A stretch of 64,000 bases of DNA from Methylolobus aquaticus (GTDB taxonomy: Bacteria; Pseudomonadota; Gammaproteobacteria; Methylococcales; Methylococcaceae), in the NCBI GenBank assembly GCA_004168015.1, contig SEYW01000012.1:56295-120294 (forward strand). The letters are read 5' to 3'. A program made the position numbers and the translations under genes. How positions within the stretch are numbered: the stretch's first letter is position 1; each line of letters opens with the position of its first letter. Under the pieces are notes generated by a model. The model did not search any database. It worked only from the letters and a program-made list of their open reading frames with translations, and was not told the DNA's origin. Of this stretch, positions 1-8,886 are shown in pieces.

Positions 1-320
1 GCGTCGGCCCCGAACAGGTCGAGGAAGCGCTGCGGCGGCAGTTGATGCACATGACCGGCTTCGGTGAGCCCGAGATCCCGTAGCAGAATGCCCGTCAGGT
101 AAACCGGGAACACATAATAGCCGCGCTCGGCCAGTGGTGCGGTGACGGTGCTCAGGAATACCGTCGGCGCGGAGATCTCGGTTGACTCGTTGACCACCGG
201 CACCACCACGATGGAACGCGGACGGTGGGCGTAGAAGGCCGCCAGATCGTGCCGGTGAACGGCACAGCCGTACAGCGCTCCGAAAAGCGCCAGCAACACT
301 GCCCGTGCCACCTGTTTCAC
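1..320 (-). CDS. GNA1162-like (DUF799) lipoprotein, partial
   Basis: Third gene of a minus-strand lipoprotein operon; its 3' part lies outside the window. It begins with a GTG that overlaps the TGA of the upstream DUF4810 gene (GTGA), so the two are probably translationally coupled. The N-terminus is a hydrophobic leader ending in a lipobox (ALYGC), which predicts an outer-membrane lipoprotein. The visible body (FYAHRPRSIVVVPVVNEST, then a VYLTG stretch) matches my memory of the DUF799/GNA1162 family. That family is found beside CsgG-like and DUF4810 lipoproteins, for example in Neisseria. The molecular role is unknown; a CsgG-like secretion or envelope assembly is the usual guess. The identification rests partly on the neighbours. 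Confidence 0.75.
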   Translation of the reverse strand, partial: MKQVARAVLLALFGALYGCAVHRHDLAAFYAHRPRSIVVVPVVNESTEISAPTVFLSTVTAPLAERGYYVFPVYLTGILLRDLGLTEAGHVHQLPPQRFLDLFGAD

Positions 321-754
321 GGGCCGCTTCCTCCCGTTGCGGGGGGCGTATTCAGGCTGTTGCCCGATTTGCCTTCCGTTCTCTGCCTGACGCGATCGAT
401 CAGCCTGGTCATCAACAGCGAGGATTCCGGGTAGGTCACCTTCTCCTTCTCGAAATACTGGATGGCGCGCGCGTAGTCGCCACGCCGATACAGCAGAAAT
501 CCGTAGTCCGCATACACGCCGGGCGGTATCCGCGACGGGTGAGCGGTGGTCGGCAAAGTGCCGGCCACCTCGGTTTCGGCTTGAGCGAAGTCCTGAGCCG
601 TGTACCGGAGATACAGGCTGTCCTCGTAGCCTCCCCAGTTGTAGAGCGTCTTCGGAGCGCAGCCGGTGTCGAACAGGCTTGCGGCAAGCAGCCAGATGAC
701 GCGCAAGGCCTGCTTCGCTCCGCGTTGCGCCGCAGGCCGATCCCGCTTGCTCAT
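317..754 (-). CDS. DUF4810 domain lipoprotein
   Basis: A 145-residue protein with a basic N-terminus, a hydrophobic segment at about residues 17-27 and a Cys near residue 32 that could be lipidated, although the residues before it (FDTGC) are a poor lipobox. The mature part contains TLYNWGGYEDSLY, typical of DUF4810, and a TPR-like helical pair (YADYGFLLYRRGDYARAIQYF). It is the middle gene of the CsgG-DUF4810-GNA1162 set: 23 bases after the CsgG-like gene and overlapping the GNA1162-like gene. TPR-like repeats suggest a protein-protein adaptor in the envelope. The TTG about 17 codons in is an alternative start. Confidence 0.8.
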   Translation of the reverse strand: MSKRDRPAAQRGAKQALRVIWLLAASLFDTGCAPKTLYNWGGYEDSLYLRYTAQDFAQAETEVAGTLPTTAHPSRIPPGVYADYGFLLYRRGDYARAIQYFEKEKVTYPESSLLMTRLIDRVRQRTEGKSGNSLNTPPATGGSGP

Positions 755-777
755 GGTCCCGGCCTTCTTCGCGCTGG

Positions 778-1461
778 CTAGCGGGTTGTGCGCCGCCGCG
801 AATCCAGCGTCTGCACGACCTTGTTCATCATGTTCACGATGGCGGCGTCGATCGCCTTGCCTTCCAGGGTCGAGTCGAAGCCGCTCGTGCCGCCGAAACC
901 CAGCGTGCTGGTCGAGGACAAGGTGGCATCGCCCGAGCCTTCCTGCGAATAAAAGACCTGCCCGGTTTTCGGATCGACCATCCGCAACACGACGCGTGCG
1001 CGGGCACGCTGGGTCCGTTCTTTGCCGATCAACCAGGATCCCCCGGTTTCATCCCTCCCCAACTCGGCGACCGAGCCCATGATCAAGGCGTCCACGCCCT
1101 GCAGGTGCTGCTTGAACTGGTTTTCCGAAAGCCCCATCAGCTCGGCCTCGGCTTTCAGCTTGCTGATGTCCTGACGCTCGACGACATTGAAGCGCTGCGT
1201 CTGCATCAGATGGCGTGCCAGCAGATCGGCGGCCTGCTTGCCGAGGCGATCGCCGGAGGCGTCCGTGAACAGGCCGCTGCCGTAGATCGACTCGTTGGTG
1301 AAGCGCGCGATCGCGATCGTCATGCGCTCCGAGGGGGGCAGCGGCCGGCTGGCGTTGACTTGCGGTCCGCGGTCCGGAACGTTCTCCTGGATGTTGCGGC
1401 TGACGCAGGCGCTCAGTGCGAGTAGCGCGCAGGTCAGCGTGATCAGGTGTTGTGATTTCAC
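778..1461 (-). CDS. CsgG/HfaB-family lipoprotein
   Basis: A 227-residue protein with a signal peptide and lipobox (LALSAC) at about residues 14-19. The core IAIARFTNESIYGSG, then LLARHLMQTQRFNVVERQDI and the Gly/Ser-rich C-terminal part, match the CsgG family. CsgG itself forms an outer-membrane export pore for curli; this shorter relative sits in the operon with DUF4810 and GNA1162-type lipoproteins and no curlin gene is visible. It is probably the first gene of the operon, because the sequence upstream holds no convincing gene on this strand. A role in envelope integrity or export of an unknown substrate is inference. Confidence 0.85.
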   Translation of the reverse strand: MKSQHLITLTCALLALSACVSRNIQENVPDRGPQVNASRPLPPSERMTIAIARFTNESIYGSGLFTDASGDRLGKQAADLLARHLMQTQRFNVVERQDISKLKAEAELMGLSENQFKQHLQGVDALIMGSVAELGRDETGGSWLIGKERTQRARARVVLRMVDPKTGQVFYSQEGSGDATLSSTSTLGFGGTSGFDSTLEGKAIDAAIVNMMNKVVQTLDSRRRTTR

Positions 1462-1686
1462 CGATAGGCTCCATGGGGAAGAAGGCCGAGACCGCCAGGT
1501 TGTCAGGGGGCGGTAAGCCCTCCGGTACCTGTTCGCTTAGGTCGTCATGATAACGAAGCCGCACTTCAGACACAGCCGCTTTGCTGGACAGTTCCTCAGG
1601 CAGCATCGTGGTGTGGAGTTCACTTGGCAATTCCAGCGCCGCGGGGGTAGGCTCGACGACCGAACGATGACTCATGGGACTGCCGG

Positions 1687-1980
1687 ATGACAAGCGCACG
1701 CGTCTTGGCCCTTTTGCTGGCGTCGACCTCCACCGATGTTCCTGGAGCCTGCCAGTGGCAGTGGATCTGCGATGGCAGTGGGCAATGCGAGCACGTGCCC
1801 TTGTGCGACTCCACGCTCAGCCTCCCGCCCCCTGAGCCGCCCTCTATCGCGCCGATCTCGCCCTTGAGCATCCGGCCGATCCAGCCACCGACCATTCCGC
1901 CCATTGGCACCGGCCAGTGTCAGCCGTTCCAGGTAAAGGATGCCGCGGGAAAATGGAGTTGGGAGACGGTGTGCCGCTGA
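1687..1980 (+). CDS. Small exported Pro/Cys-rich protein
   Basis: A 97-residue protein with a short hydrophobic start (VLALLLAST) that may be a weak export signal. A Cys-rich head follows (QWICDGSGQCEHVPLC), then a Pro-rich middle built from repeats of PPEPPSI / APISPLSI / PPTIPPI, and a C-terminal CQP...CR pair. The alternation of SI-P-PI motifs with paired cysteines resembles small secreted hypothetical proteins I have seen in environmental Gammaproteobacteria, but I know no function. It lies divergent from the CsgG operon. No clear ribosome-binding site precedes the ATG, so the start is uncertain. Confidence 0.65.
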   Translation: MTSARVLALLLASTSTDVPGACQWQWICDGSGQCEHVPLCDSTLSLPPPEPPSIAPISPLSIRPIQPPTIPPIGTGQCQPFQVKDAAGKWSWETVCR

Positions 1981-2036
1981 AGCGGCGTAGGGACCCTTGT
2001 CAGCTCAAGGTCGGTCAGCGCGAGCCAGGCAGACGG

Positions 2037-2549
2037 TCAGCCGTTCTCCATCAAATAGGCCAGTTCCGTTGCCCTTCGGCCGACTTGGCCGGCCCAGCGG
2101 CTGTCGAGCATGTGCTTCGCGGCGGCGGAGTAGTCGCCCTCTTGCGCCGCCGAAAGCATGTCGTGAAAGTCGAGCAGGCGTGTCATGCCCAGATTGAAAA
2201 CCATCGAGATCATGACCTTGCGCCGTGTCTCGGATAGCTCACGCCACCAGGGCAGCTTTTCGTCCAGTTCGCGGGAAGCCCGCTGGACGTCGTTTTGCAG
2301 CAGATACCGCGCTTCCTGCTCGGTGATGCCGGTGTCCGCGAGGTTTCGTCCCACGCCGATCGTCAGTTTATTGGCCGAGTCGAGGTAGGGCTTCAGCCGC
2401 AAACCCTCGTGGTGAATCAGCAGTTCTTCCAGCGTGTAGGACTCCAGCACCGCAGGCGGAGGCGACGTGGGAGGCAGCGTGATCGGCGGTTGGCTGGCGC
2501 AGCCGACCAACCAAGGCACGAGAACGACGAGCGAAATTCGGGTTCGCAC
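2037..2549 (-). CDS. GH24 lysozyme-like lipoprotein
   Basis: From the GTG at 2549 this encodes 170 residues. The N-terminus has a lipobox (WLVGC, Cys at residue 17) followed by a Pro/Thr-rich linker. The glycoside hydrolase family 24 (T4 lysozyme type) signature E-x8-D-x5-T is present as Glu48, Asp57 and Thr63, in HHEG...YLDSANKLTIGVGR. It should therefore cleave peptidoglycan from a periplasm-facing lipid anchor. A longer reading frame runs upstream to 2921, but that part is compositionally non-coding and would bury the lipobox, so I chose the GTG. Phage endolysins share this fold, but no other phage gene is nearby. Confidence 0.85.
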   Translation of the reverse strand: MRTRISLVVLVPWLVGCASQPPITLPPTSPPPAVLESYTLEELLIHHEGLRLKPYLDSANKLTIGVGRNLADTGITEQEARYLLQNDVQRASRELDEKLPWWRELSETRRKVMISMVFNLGMTRLLDFHDMLSAAQEGDYSAAAKHMLDSRWAGQVGRRATELAYLMENG

Positions 2550-2941
2550 CCGAAGGTAAGTGAGTGCCACGAATGGATTCCGGAAACCAAGGGTCGCCAG
2601 GGAGGCGTCTTCCCGGTTCGGCGCCGGTGGCTCCCTGTCCGTTTGGAGTATGCACCCGAATACAGGCACAGGCCAAGGTGGCCGAGGGTAGCGGTGCGAC
2701 GCGCATGACCGCAACCGGCGGGCCGTTCCTTCCGCATACGACGGGTTGGCGGAGGCTACTGCGAATTCCGTATACTTTCGGCGGAATTCCCGCGGGACTG
2801 GTGCCCCGTACCAGTGGTTTACCGCAACGTGCGGCCCGAGGCTCGCGAGTCCTTCCGCCCCGCCTCTGTGCGGCTGTGTGGAGTCACCGGCGCGGCCAAC
2901 GAGTCCCGTGCGATCGCACACCCCGGTTTGAGAACACGGAC
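2550..2941. other. Intergenic region between divergent genes
   Basis: This spacer separates the lysozyme-like gene (minus) from the plus-strand gene at 2942. It contains a possible plus-strand promoter (TTGGCG at 2746, TATACT at 2771, 19-base spacer) just before an inverted GAATTCCG/CGGAATTC pair. Open frames here look like shadows. I see nothing else. Confidence 0.4.
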
Positions 2942-3538
2942 ATGGAAGATTATTACGACCTCACCGCGAGCCTGTTTTCCGCCAAGGCCAACGAGGGGAT
3001 GATCGCCTTCGCCGGCTTCGTGGCGGAGGACGGCCCGTTCGTCAGCGAGGGTGTGCTCAAGATCGCGGCGTTTCGGCGCCCCGATCACGACGGGTACCTG
3101 ACCTTGACCTTCGTCATTGACCTGGAAACCGATTCAAGCCGCAAGGCGACTTGGGAGACGGCATTTTCCCGCGCCACGCAAAGCGCTCTGGCGGCCCGCC
3201 TGGGGCCGGATTTCGAGATGCTGCTGGAGGTGCCGCTGAACCCGTTCGCCGAGTCCCCGCGTTTTTTCGTCGAGGAACTGAACCTGTATTTCCGAAGGCT
3301 GGTCGGGCGCGAGCGTCAGCTCCTGGAAGCGCACATCCTGCCGACATTGGCCGATCTGGTCGGTCTGCGCTTCGACGCGCTCGATTGGCTGGATGCCCCC
3401 GGTCAGGCCTCCTCGGAACCCGTTCAGCCGGGCAGCGCTTCCGGATCGCCCCTGCGGGAGCACGTCAAGCGGCAACTCGACGAAGTCAGCCCGGGTTTGC
3501 CGGGCAACCAACACCGATACAAGGATCCTGAGTCATGA
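2942..3538 (+). CDS. Uncharacterised protein coupled to STAS protein
   Basis: A 198-residue soluble protein without signal peptide or membrane segment, starting MEDYYDLTASLF. I do not recognise the family. It is mostly alpha/beta in appearance, with an acidic start and a hydrophilic, Pro/Ser-rich tail. Its TGA overlaps the ATG of the following STAS gene (ATGA), so the pair is translationally coupled and the products probably work together. A longer frame from 2564 exists but its N-terminal part is low-quality sequence, so I start at 2942. By context it could be a partner of an anti-sigma-factor antagonist circuit; this is inference only. Confidence 0.7.
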   Translation: MEDYYDLTASLFSAKANEGMIAFAGFVAEDGPFVSEGVLKIAAFRRPDHDGYLTLTFVIDLETDSSRKATWETAFSRATQSALAARLGPDFEMLLEVPLNPFAESPRFFVEELNLYFRRLVGRERQLLEAHILPTLADLVGLRFDALDWLDAPGQASSEPVQPGSASGSPLREHVKRQLDEVSPGLPGNQHRYKDPES

Positions 3539-3873
3539 GCATCGTCACGAGCCGGGACGGCGGGGTGCTGATCGTGGTGCCGGGCCAGCGCCTGGACACG
3601 AACAGCGCGCCGGAAGCCGAGAAGCGAATCGCCAGTGAGATCGAGCAGGGCGAGACCCGGATCCTCGTGGATTTCGGGCTGACCGATTACGTGTCCAGTG
3701 CCGGTTTGCGGGTGCTGCTCAAGGCCACCAAACAACTTAAACAGGTCGGCGGTGCCCTGGCGCTCTGCAACATCAACCCGCAGCTCCAGGAGATCCTGGA
3801 TATCAGCGGTTTCGCCATGATCATGCCCTGCTACGCTACCGTCGAAGAGGGACTGCGGTCCTTGCGCGCCTGA
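3535..3873 (+). CDS. STAS domain anti-sigma-factor antagonist
   Basis: A 112-residue single-domain protein of the SpoIIAA/RsbV type. The segment DYVSSAGLRVLL carries the conserved Ser (about residue 55-56) that is the phosphorylation site in this family; in the unphosphorylated form such proteins bind an anti-sigma factor or kinase and release its target. No anti-sigma kinase, PP2C phosphatase or sigma factor is visible in the neighbourhood, only the coupled unknown gene upstream. The target is therefore unknown. Family assignment is firm; the pathway is not. Confidence 0.9.
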   Translation: MSIVTSRDGGVLIVVPGQRLDTNSAPEAEKRIASEIEQGETRILVDFGLTDYVSSAGLRVLLKATKQLKQVGGALALCNINPQLQEILDISGFAMIMPCYATVEEGLRSLRA

Positions 3874-4151
3874 AAGCTCGCAACTCCGTGAGAGTTCCGG
3901 GGCCGCGCCCGCTCGCGCTACACCCGCGGCCATACACCGTCATGACGGTGCGTTTCGACGTCGAGTGCGTTTCTGCGCCGATACCGGCGCGGATCAAGAC
4001 ACGCCACCAATGCCAAGGTGCCCGCCGATTACGGACTGCGTTATCCGGCGTCCGCCGCGATCCCTTGATTCAAGTTTGGCCAACCGATGTCGGTCGTGAC
4101 ATATTGGGCGACCCCGTCGGTAGATACTGGCTTTCCACGCATTGGGACAGA

Positions 4152-4866
4152 TCAGTGGTCTTGTTTGAGGTGGCCGATGTCTGGCTCAATGGCCTGCCGC
4201 CGCTGCAGCCAATGGCGTTGCGTACGGCTCAGTGAGCGGAATTTGCCGCGGTGAGGTAGGTCCACGTTGGGGTTATCTGCATCGACGCCGCGGAAGCCCA
4301 GGTCGACCAGCACCTGCTTCGGCGCAACCGCGTGCGGCTCCAGCAGGATCGTCGTCTGCTCCAGTTGGGCGTGGAGCAGGTGACCATCGTAGGGATTGCC
4401 GGGAAAGATCCGCGCGCCGACCATCAGCCCCTGCGCATAGGTCACTGCCACGCAGGTTTTCACCCCAGATTCATACGGCTTGCGGGCTTTGCCCTTGCCG
4501 ATGCATCCCACTTCCGGCGGATGGAGCGCGTGGCGCTTGTTTTTGTCCTTCGGCTGCTGGGTTCGAATCCGTTCGGCGTGCTCCAACAGCGTTTCCAGAT
4601 GTGACAGCGCAGTCGCCGTGGCCACGCCACTGACCTGGGCCCGTTGGCGTTACACCGCCCGCGGCACGATGCCGAGGGTTGTCCGCTGCCGCTTCACCAC
4701 CCGCCGCAAGCGTTTGAACTGGCGCGCATGGGCGTAACCGCCGGCTTTCCGCCGCAATAACGCACCCTCGCGGGCGTAAGGTTTGCTTCATTGAGATCCC
4801 CACCCCTTTGGCCCCCTGGACCACCCTGGCCCGGGCGATCTCCAACAAGCGACTATCCACCGGTTA
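4152..4866 (-). pseudogene. IS5-family transposase remnant
   Basis: The longest open piece (about 4152-4625) matches the catalytic C-terminal half of IS5-type transposases: CIGKGKARKPYE, FPGNPYDGH, VDLGFRGVD and RRQAIEPDIGHLK. The N-terminal part (VDSRLLEIARARVVQ) is found at about 4865 but is separated by a one-base insertion near 4778 and by an in-frame TAA at 4650-4652, where other family members have a sense codon (CAA would be one transition away). The 3' end stops abruptly after HLKQDH and no terminal inverted repeats are obvious. The element is dead, and marks the left edge of the decayed restriction-modification island. Confidence 0.85.
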
Positions 4867-4939
4867 GTTTTCGGGGAACGCAGAGCACTCGACCGGAGCC
4901 GACTGGCGTTGCAGGAGGCTTTACGGGCTGACTCACGAC

Positions 4940-7900
4940 TTATCCGGCGTTCATGCCGCCCGTCCCCCGCAGCGCTTCCCACAATTGCACCGGTCCAAGC
5001 AGCAGGTCCTTGAGCTTGGTGCGAACCTCATCGGAATTCAGCGCCTGCGCACTCATCGTCTGGTGCGCCGCCCAGGCATCCATCAAGGCATTTAGCAGTT
5101 CTGCGTCCAGGTTCGGCGAGTTCGCAAACTGTTCCTTGCTATTGTTCCGGGCCTGTTGAATCAGGATCTCGGACTCCATCAACTTGCCCTTGATGACCGA
5201 ATCGACATAGGTGAGCTTGTCCTGGTCGGTCAGTTCGCCCTGGAATAGATCGTTTAGACGCTTGATGATTTCCTCGATGCGGACCTTGGCCTTGTCCCGC
5301 ACCTCTCCGGCTCCGGGCTGCTCCGGCTCGATGCCCGCTCCTTTCCCGTCCAGTGCCAGATGCCGGCGACCGAGGTCGCGCATCGCATGGTGGGTAAGAA
5401 TGAGTTGGGAGACGTCGACGCCATCGCGCTCGCGGCCAAAGTCTAACAGCGGGATGAGCAGCTTGAAGAAGATGAAGCGCTTTTCGAGCGCGGTGTTACC
5501 GTAGTCGAACAGCTGCGACAGGAACGCGTAGAAGCGGTTGTAGGTCCCGAGATCCTTGCGGAACAGCCGCAGCGCATCCATCGCGTCCTTGGCCGCCTGT
5601 CGCTCGGGACTGTTTTCCGGCGCGGCCAGGAAGCCCTGTTTCGCCTGCTTGAATTGTTTCAGCAGACGTTCCGCGACCGGCTGGATGGCCGCACTCAGTT
5701 CGTACTGTGCACTCCCGGTCTTCAGCGCGACCTTGACGACCCGCTCCACTTCGAAATCGTCGTAGTGGCCCTGTGCGTCGAGTTTGGCGCGCAGATCGAG
5801 AATGACGGCCGGGTCGGTCACGCCGAGCAGTTCGGCGGTCGCATGGTAAACCTTGAACGCCGCCCAGCGGCTTGTTGACGTACATCGCGCACAGCAAGGG
5901 CTGGTCGAAGCCGGTCTGGAATTTGTTCGCGACCAGCAGGATGCTGTAATCCGGCGTATCGAACGCCTCGCGTATGTCGCGGACCTTGAGCCCCGGGTTC
6001 ATGTTGTGTTCCGAGAAAGCCTCCGGTCCCGATTCCGGGTCGTTGACCTCGCCCGAAAACGCGACGAGCAGGCCGATGTCGTAGCGCTTGGCAGTGATGT
6101 ACCGGCTCATCGCCTGCATCCAGCGTACCGCTTCCTTACGGCTACCGGTGACGACCATGGCCTTGGCGCGACCGCCGAGCAGGTGCGCGACGTTCTGCCG
6201 GAAGTGTTCGACGACGATCTCGACCCGCCGCGCGATGTTGTGCGGATGCAGCCGGACCCAGCCCATGATGCCCTGCATGGCCTCGCTGGCATCGACTGCC
6301 TGGTCGCTGATCGCCTTGCCTTGCCGCGTCAGCCGGAACGCCATCCGGTAGCTGGTGTAATTGCGCAGCACGTCGAGGATGAAACCTTCCTCGATGGCCT
6401 GGCGCATCGAATACACGTGGAACGGCTGCGGCAGGTTGTCGTCGCCGGCCGGACGCGTGGGGTCGGGCAGGGTGCCGAACAGTTGCAGTGTCTTGGCCTT
6501 CGGCGTCGCCGTGAACGCGACATAGGTGATGCCGTCGCGGTCGGCGCGGCCGCGCATGTTCGCGGCGAGCAGGTCTTCGGTATCGATACCACCGCCGTCG
6601 GCCAGGTCCGCGAGGGCTTCGGGCGACAACACGGCCTTCAGCTTCGCGGCCGCCTCGCCGGTCTGTGAGCTGTGCGCCTCGTCGGCGATGACGACAAAGC
6701 GCTTGCGTTCGGCCGCAGCGAGTTGGCGCACTTTTTCCAGTGCCTTCGGGTTGGTCTGCAGCGTGCAAACGATGATCTTCTTGCCGCCCGACAAGGCATC
6801 GGCGAGTTCGCGACTCTTGCTGCCGCCGTCGCCGGTGATGATCGCGACGACGCCCTGCGTACGCTCGAAGCTCTCGATCGCCTCGCGCAGCTGCTTGTCG
6901 AGCACAGTGCGATCGGAGACGACGATGACGCCATGGAACAGTTTGGTATTCGCCGCATCGTGCAGATCGGCGAGGAAATGCGCGGTCCACGCGATCGAAT
7001 TCGTCTTGCCGGAACCGGCCGAATGCTGGATCAGATACCGGCCGCCCGGGCCGTCCGCGAGCACCTGCCGCACCAGCATCGTGGTCGCATCCAGTTGGTG
7101 ATAGCGCGGGAAGATCCAGCCGGTCGGTTGCTTCTTCGTATTCCGGGTCGGGACCAGATAGCGCCCGAGGATGTCCAGCCAACGCTCCCGCTGCCAGATC
7201 TGTTCCCACAGATAGGCGGTCGCATGACCCAACGGGTTCACCGGATTGCCGGCGCCGCCGTCGCAGCCGAGATTGAACAGCAGGAAACGCGTGCCCGGAC
7301 CCTCCAGCCGCGTCGTCATATGGACTTCGCGGTTGCTGACCGCGAAATGCACCAGCGCGCCCCCGGGAAAAGCGAGCAGTGGCTCGGGCTGATGCGTGCC
7401 GGGTGTCTTCGGTGGCCGATCGTGCCGGTACTGGTCGATCGCGTCCTGTACCGACTGCGTGAAATCCGTCTTCAGCTCCGTCGTCGCGACCGGAATCCCG
7501 TTCAGGCACAAGACCAGATCGATGCTGTTTTCGGAATGGACCGAGTACCGCACCTGCCGGATCACGCGCAGCCGGTTGGCCGCGCAGCGCGCCTGTAGCC
7601 CCGCGTTCATCGTCAGCGCGGGCTTGAACTGGCACAGGTCGATCGGTGCCTTGGGGCCGACCAGTTCGACGCCATGCCGCAGCAGGGCCAGGGTTCCCTG
7701 CGTGTCGATGCTCTTGCGCACCCGGTCGAGCAACTGGCCTTCGGCTCCCGTCCCGTATCTGCGAACCAGCGTATCCCAGGCCTCCGGCTGCGTGTCTCGG
7801 ACCCAGGTGATCAGGTCCGGCGGATACAGCGCCAGTCGGCGGTCGTAGCGCTGCCAGTCCTCCGGGCCGTCGTAATGCCAGCCGTGCGCGGCCAGATGGG

Positions 7901-7943
7901 CGCAAATGTCGTTCTCGAACTCGATTTCCCTATGCAGATTCAT
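4940..7943 (-). pseudogene. hsdR: Type I restriction subunit HsdR, frameshifted with internal deletion
   Basis: The start is the ATG at 7943 (MNLHREIEFE), overlapping the stop of the PIN remnant. Domains in order: N-terminal nuclease with the D...ELK motif (IDLVLCLNG, TTELKTDF), helicase motif I (SAGSGKTN), DEAH box (IADEAHSSQTG), motif III-like AFTATPKAKT, and the C-terminal HsdR helical domain. At about 5855-5866 the frame changes: the text runs MYVNKPLGGVQ and resumes in another frame as AFKVYHATAELLGVTDP. About 30 residues that normally lie between these two points, including the QTLSRLNR helicase motif VI, are missing. The protein should be non-functional as an ATP-dependent translocase, so restriction is lost. 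Confidence 0.9.
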
Positions 7944-8176
7944 GACAAGAACTGCGCCGGCGTCTGGATGGCGATACCGTTCCATGGATTGAGCACCCGC
8001 AAATCCTCGTCGCTGGCTATCAGCCCCGGCTCGAGTTCGGCAAGCGTCGCGGAAGATACGCACACCGTGGCGCGAGACAGCGCCGCCAGCAAGGCCCGCC
8101 TCGGCGGCGACCCCGGCCGCAGTACCGTGCCGAACAGGGTGCCGGTGCCGATCACCACACCGCTAGCGAAGTTCAT
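7940..8176 (-). pseudogene. PIN-domain toxin remnant, internally deleted
   Basis: A 78-codon frame that resembles the two ends of a PIN-family (COG1569-like) ribonuclease toxin joined together: an N-terminal LRPGSPPRRALLAALSR...SSATLAEL segment and a C-terminal SDEDLRVLNPWNGIAIQTPAQFL segment. Family members are usually about 130-140 residues, so the middle with several acidic catalytic residues is gone. The first catalytic Asp is also lost (VIGTG where VLDTN is usual). Its TGA overlaps the ATG of hsdR. A decayed antitoxin-like stretch may lie just upstream (about 8163-8260), but I could not assign it. Confidence 0.65.
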
Positions 8177-8314
8177 GCACCAGGCGGTTCACAGCCTCGT
8201 CCGACAGTGCCCCGGCTTCGGTAATGCCGCCGGCCCTGCGCGGCGAGGTGTACCCAGATTTCGGTTTCAAATTCGTTCTTCCCGTTGGAGGCTCATGGGG
8301 ACGATCCGCGAGTG

Positions 8315-8590
8315 TCAGTAGACGGCTTCGTGGTCGCCCACGTTGACCGGCGTGATCTGCTAGGCGTCGATCAGCAGTTCCAGGGTGATGCGGTAAGAGA
8401 GGTTGATGGACACCGAGTGCAGTCCATCGAGTTTGCCGCCCAAGGGATGCAGCCGCAGCGAGGGATGGAACGGGTTGGCCTCCAGAAGTCGGAGGGTCTT
8501 CAGGTACTGTTGGCGCAGTTCCGGGTGGCGTTTGAGGAAACGCGCAGCGCGCCGACTGTACTGTTCGGTGAAAACGAACACATAAGGCAT
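8315..8590 (-). pseudogene. RelE/ParE-family toxin with in-frame TAG
   Basis: The ATG at 8590 overlaps the TGA of the antitoxin gene (TGATG). The product MPYVFVFTEQYSRRAARFLKRHPELR...LEANPFHPSLRLHPLGG...YRITLELLID is typical of RelE/ParE plasmid-stabilisation toxins. A TAG at 8360-8362 ends the frame after 76 residues, but the same frame continues past it as QITPVNVGDHEAVY to a TGA at 8315-8317. That tail is the conserved end of the family (PVNIGxHDxVY). The stop is therefore a late nonsense change removing the last strand. Whether the truncated toxin retains activity is unknown; catalytic residues in this family often lie near this end. Confidence 0.75.
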
Positions 8591-8841
8591 CAAAGGGCAT
8601 CCAGACGGGCAACATGTTCTTCGGGGGATTCCTGGACGAAGCGCCCGGCGACAACATCTGCGCGAGTCTCGGCCAGCGCGGCTTCCAACTCGCACTCCCG
8701 GAGGTAGTGATAGTGGGTGATATCCATCACCACGAAGCGATCCTTGCCGCGCACCGAAATCACCGCCTCAGGCTGGTGGTCCAGGGCTGCTTCGATAGCC
8801 GCGATCCCTTTGGTTTTCAGATCATTCGCAGTGATGGACAT
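8590..8841 (-). CDS. Phd/YefM-type antitoxin
   Basis: An 83-residue protein: MSITANDLKTKG, then VRGKDRFVVMDITHYHYLRE and an acidic, extended C-terminus. This pattern is typical of Phd/YefM (prevent-host-death) antitoxins, which bind DNA by the N-terminal half and neutralise the toxin with the tail. It is intact and overlaps the toxin start, as is normal for such pairs. It starts 46 bases after hsdS. A toxin-antitoxin module inside a type I restriction operon fits an addiction function; the partner toxin is now truncated. Confidence 0.85.
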   Translation of the reverse strand: MSITANDLKTKGIAAIEAALDHQPEAVISVRGKDRFVVMDITHYHYLRECELEAALAETRADVVAGRFVQESPEEHVARLDAL

Positions 8842-8886
8842 AGATCGCTCGATGGTGAGTGCGGTGAACAGTGCTAGCGAATCACA

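Noticed and set aside
1460..1675. Possible minus-strand gene upstream of the CsgG-like gene (MSHRSVVEPTPAALEL...)
   Set aside because: It would have to run on deep into the CsgG gene in a wrong frame before stopping; no motif or ribosome-binding site supports it.
2037..2549. Lysozyme gene as evidence of a prophage
   Set aside because: It has a lipobox and there are no holin, spanin, capsid or integrase genes nearby; it is better read as a chromosomal lipoprotein.
3888..4235. Plus-strand 115-codon frame between the STAS gene and the IS remnant
   Set aside because: It overlaps the transposase remnant on the other strand and has no recognisable domain or ribosome-binding site.
6142..7905. A 587-codon minus-strand frame inside hsdR
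   Set aside because: Same strand but another frame than the HsdR domains; Arg/Gly-rich and without motifs.
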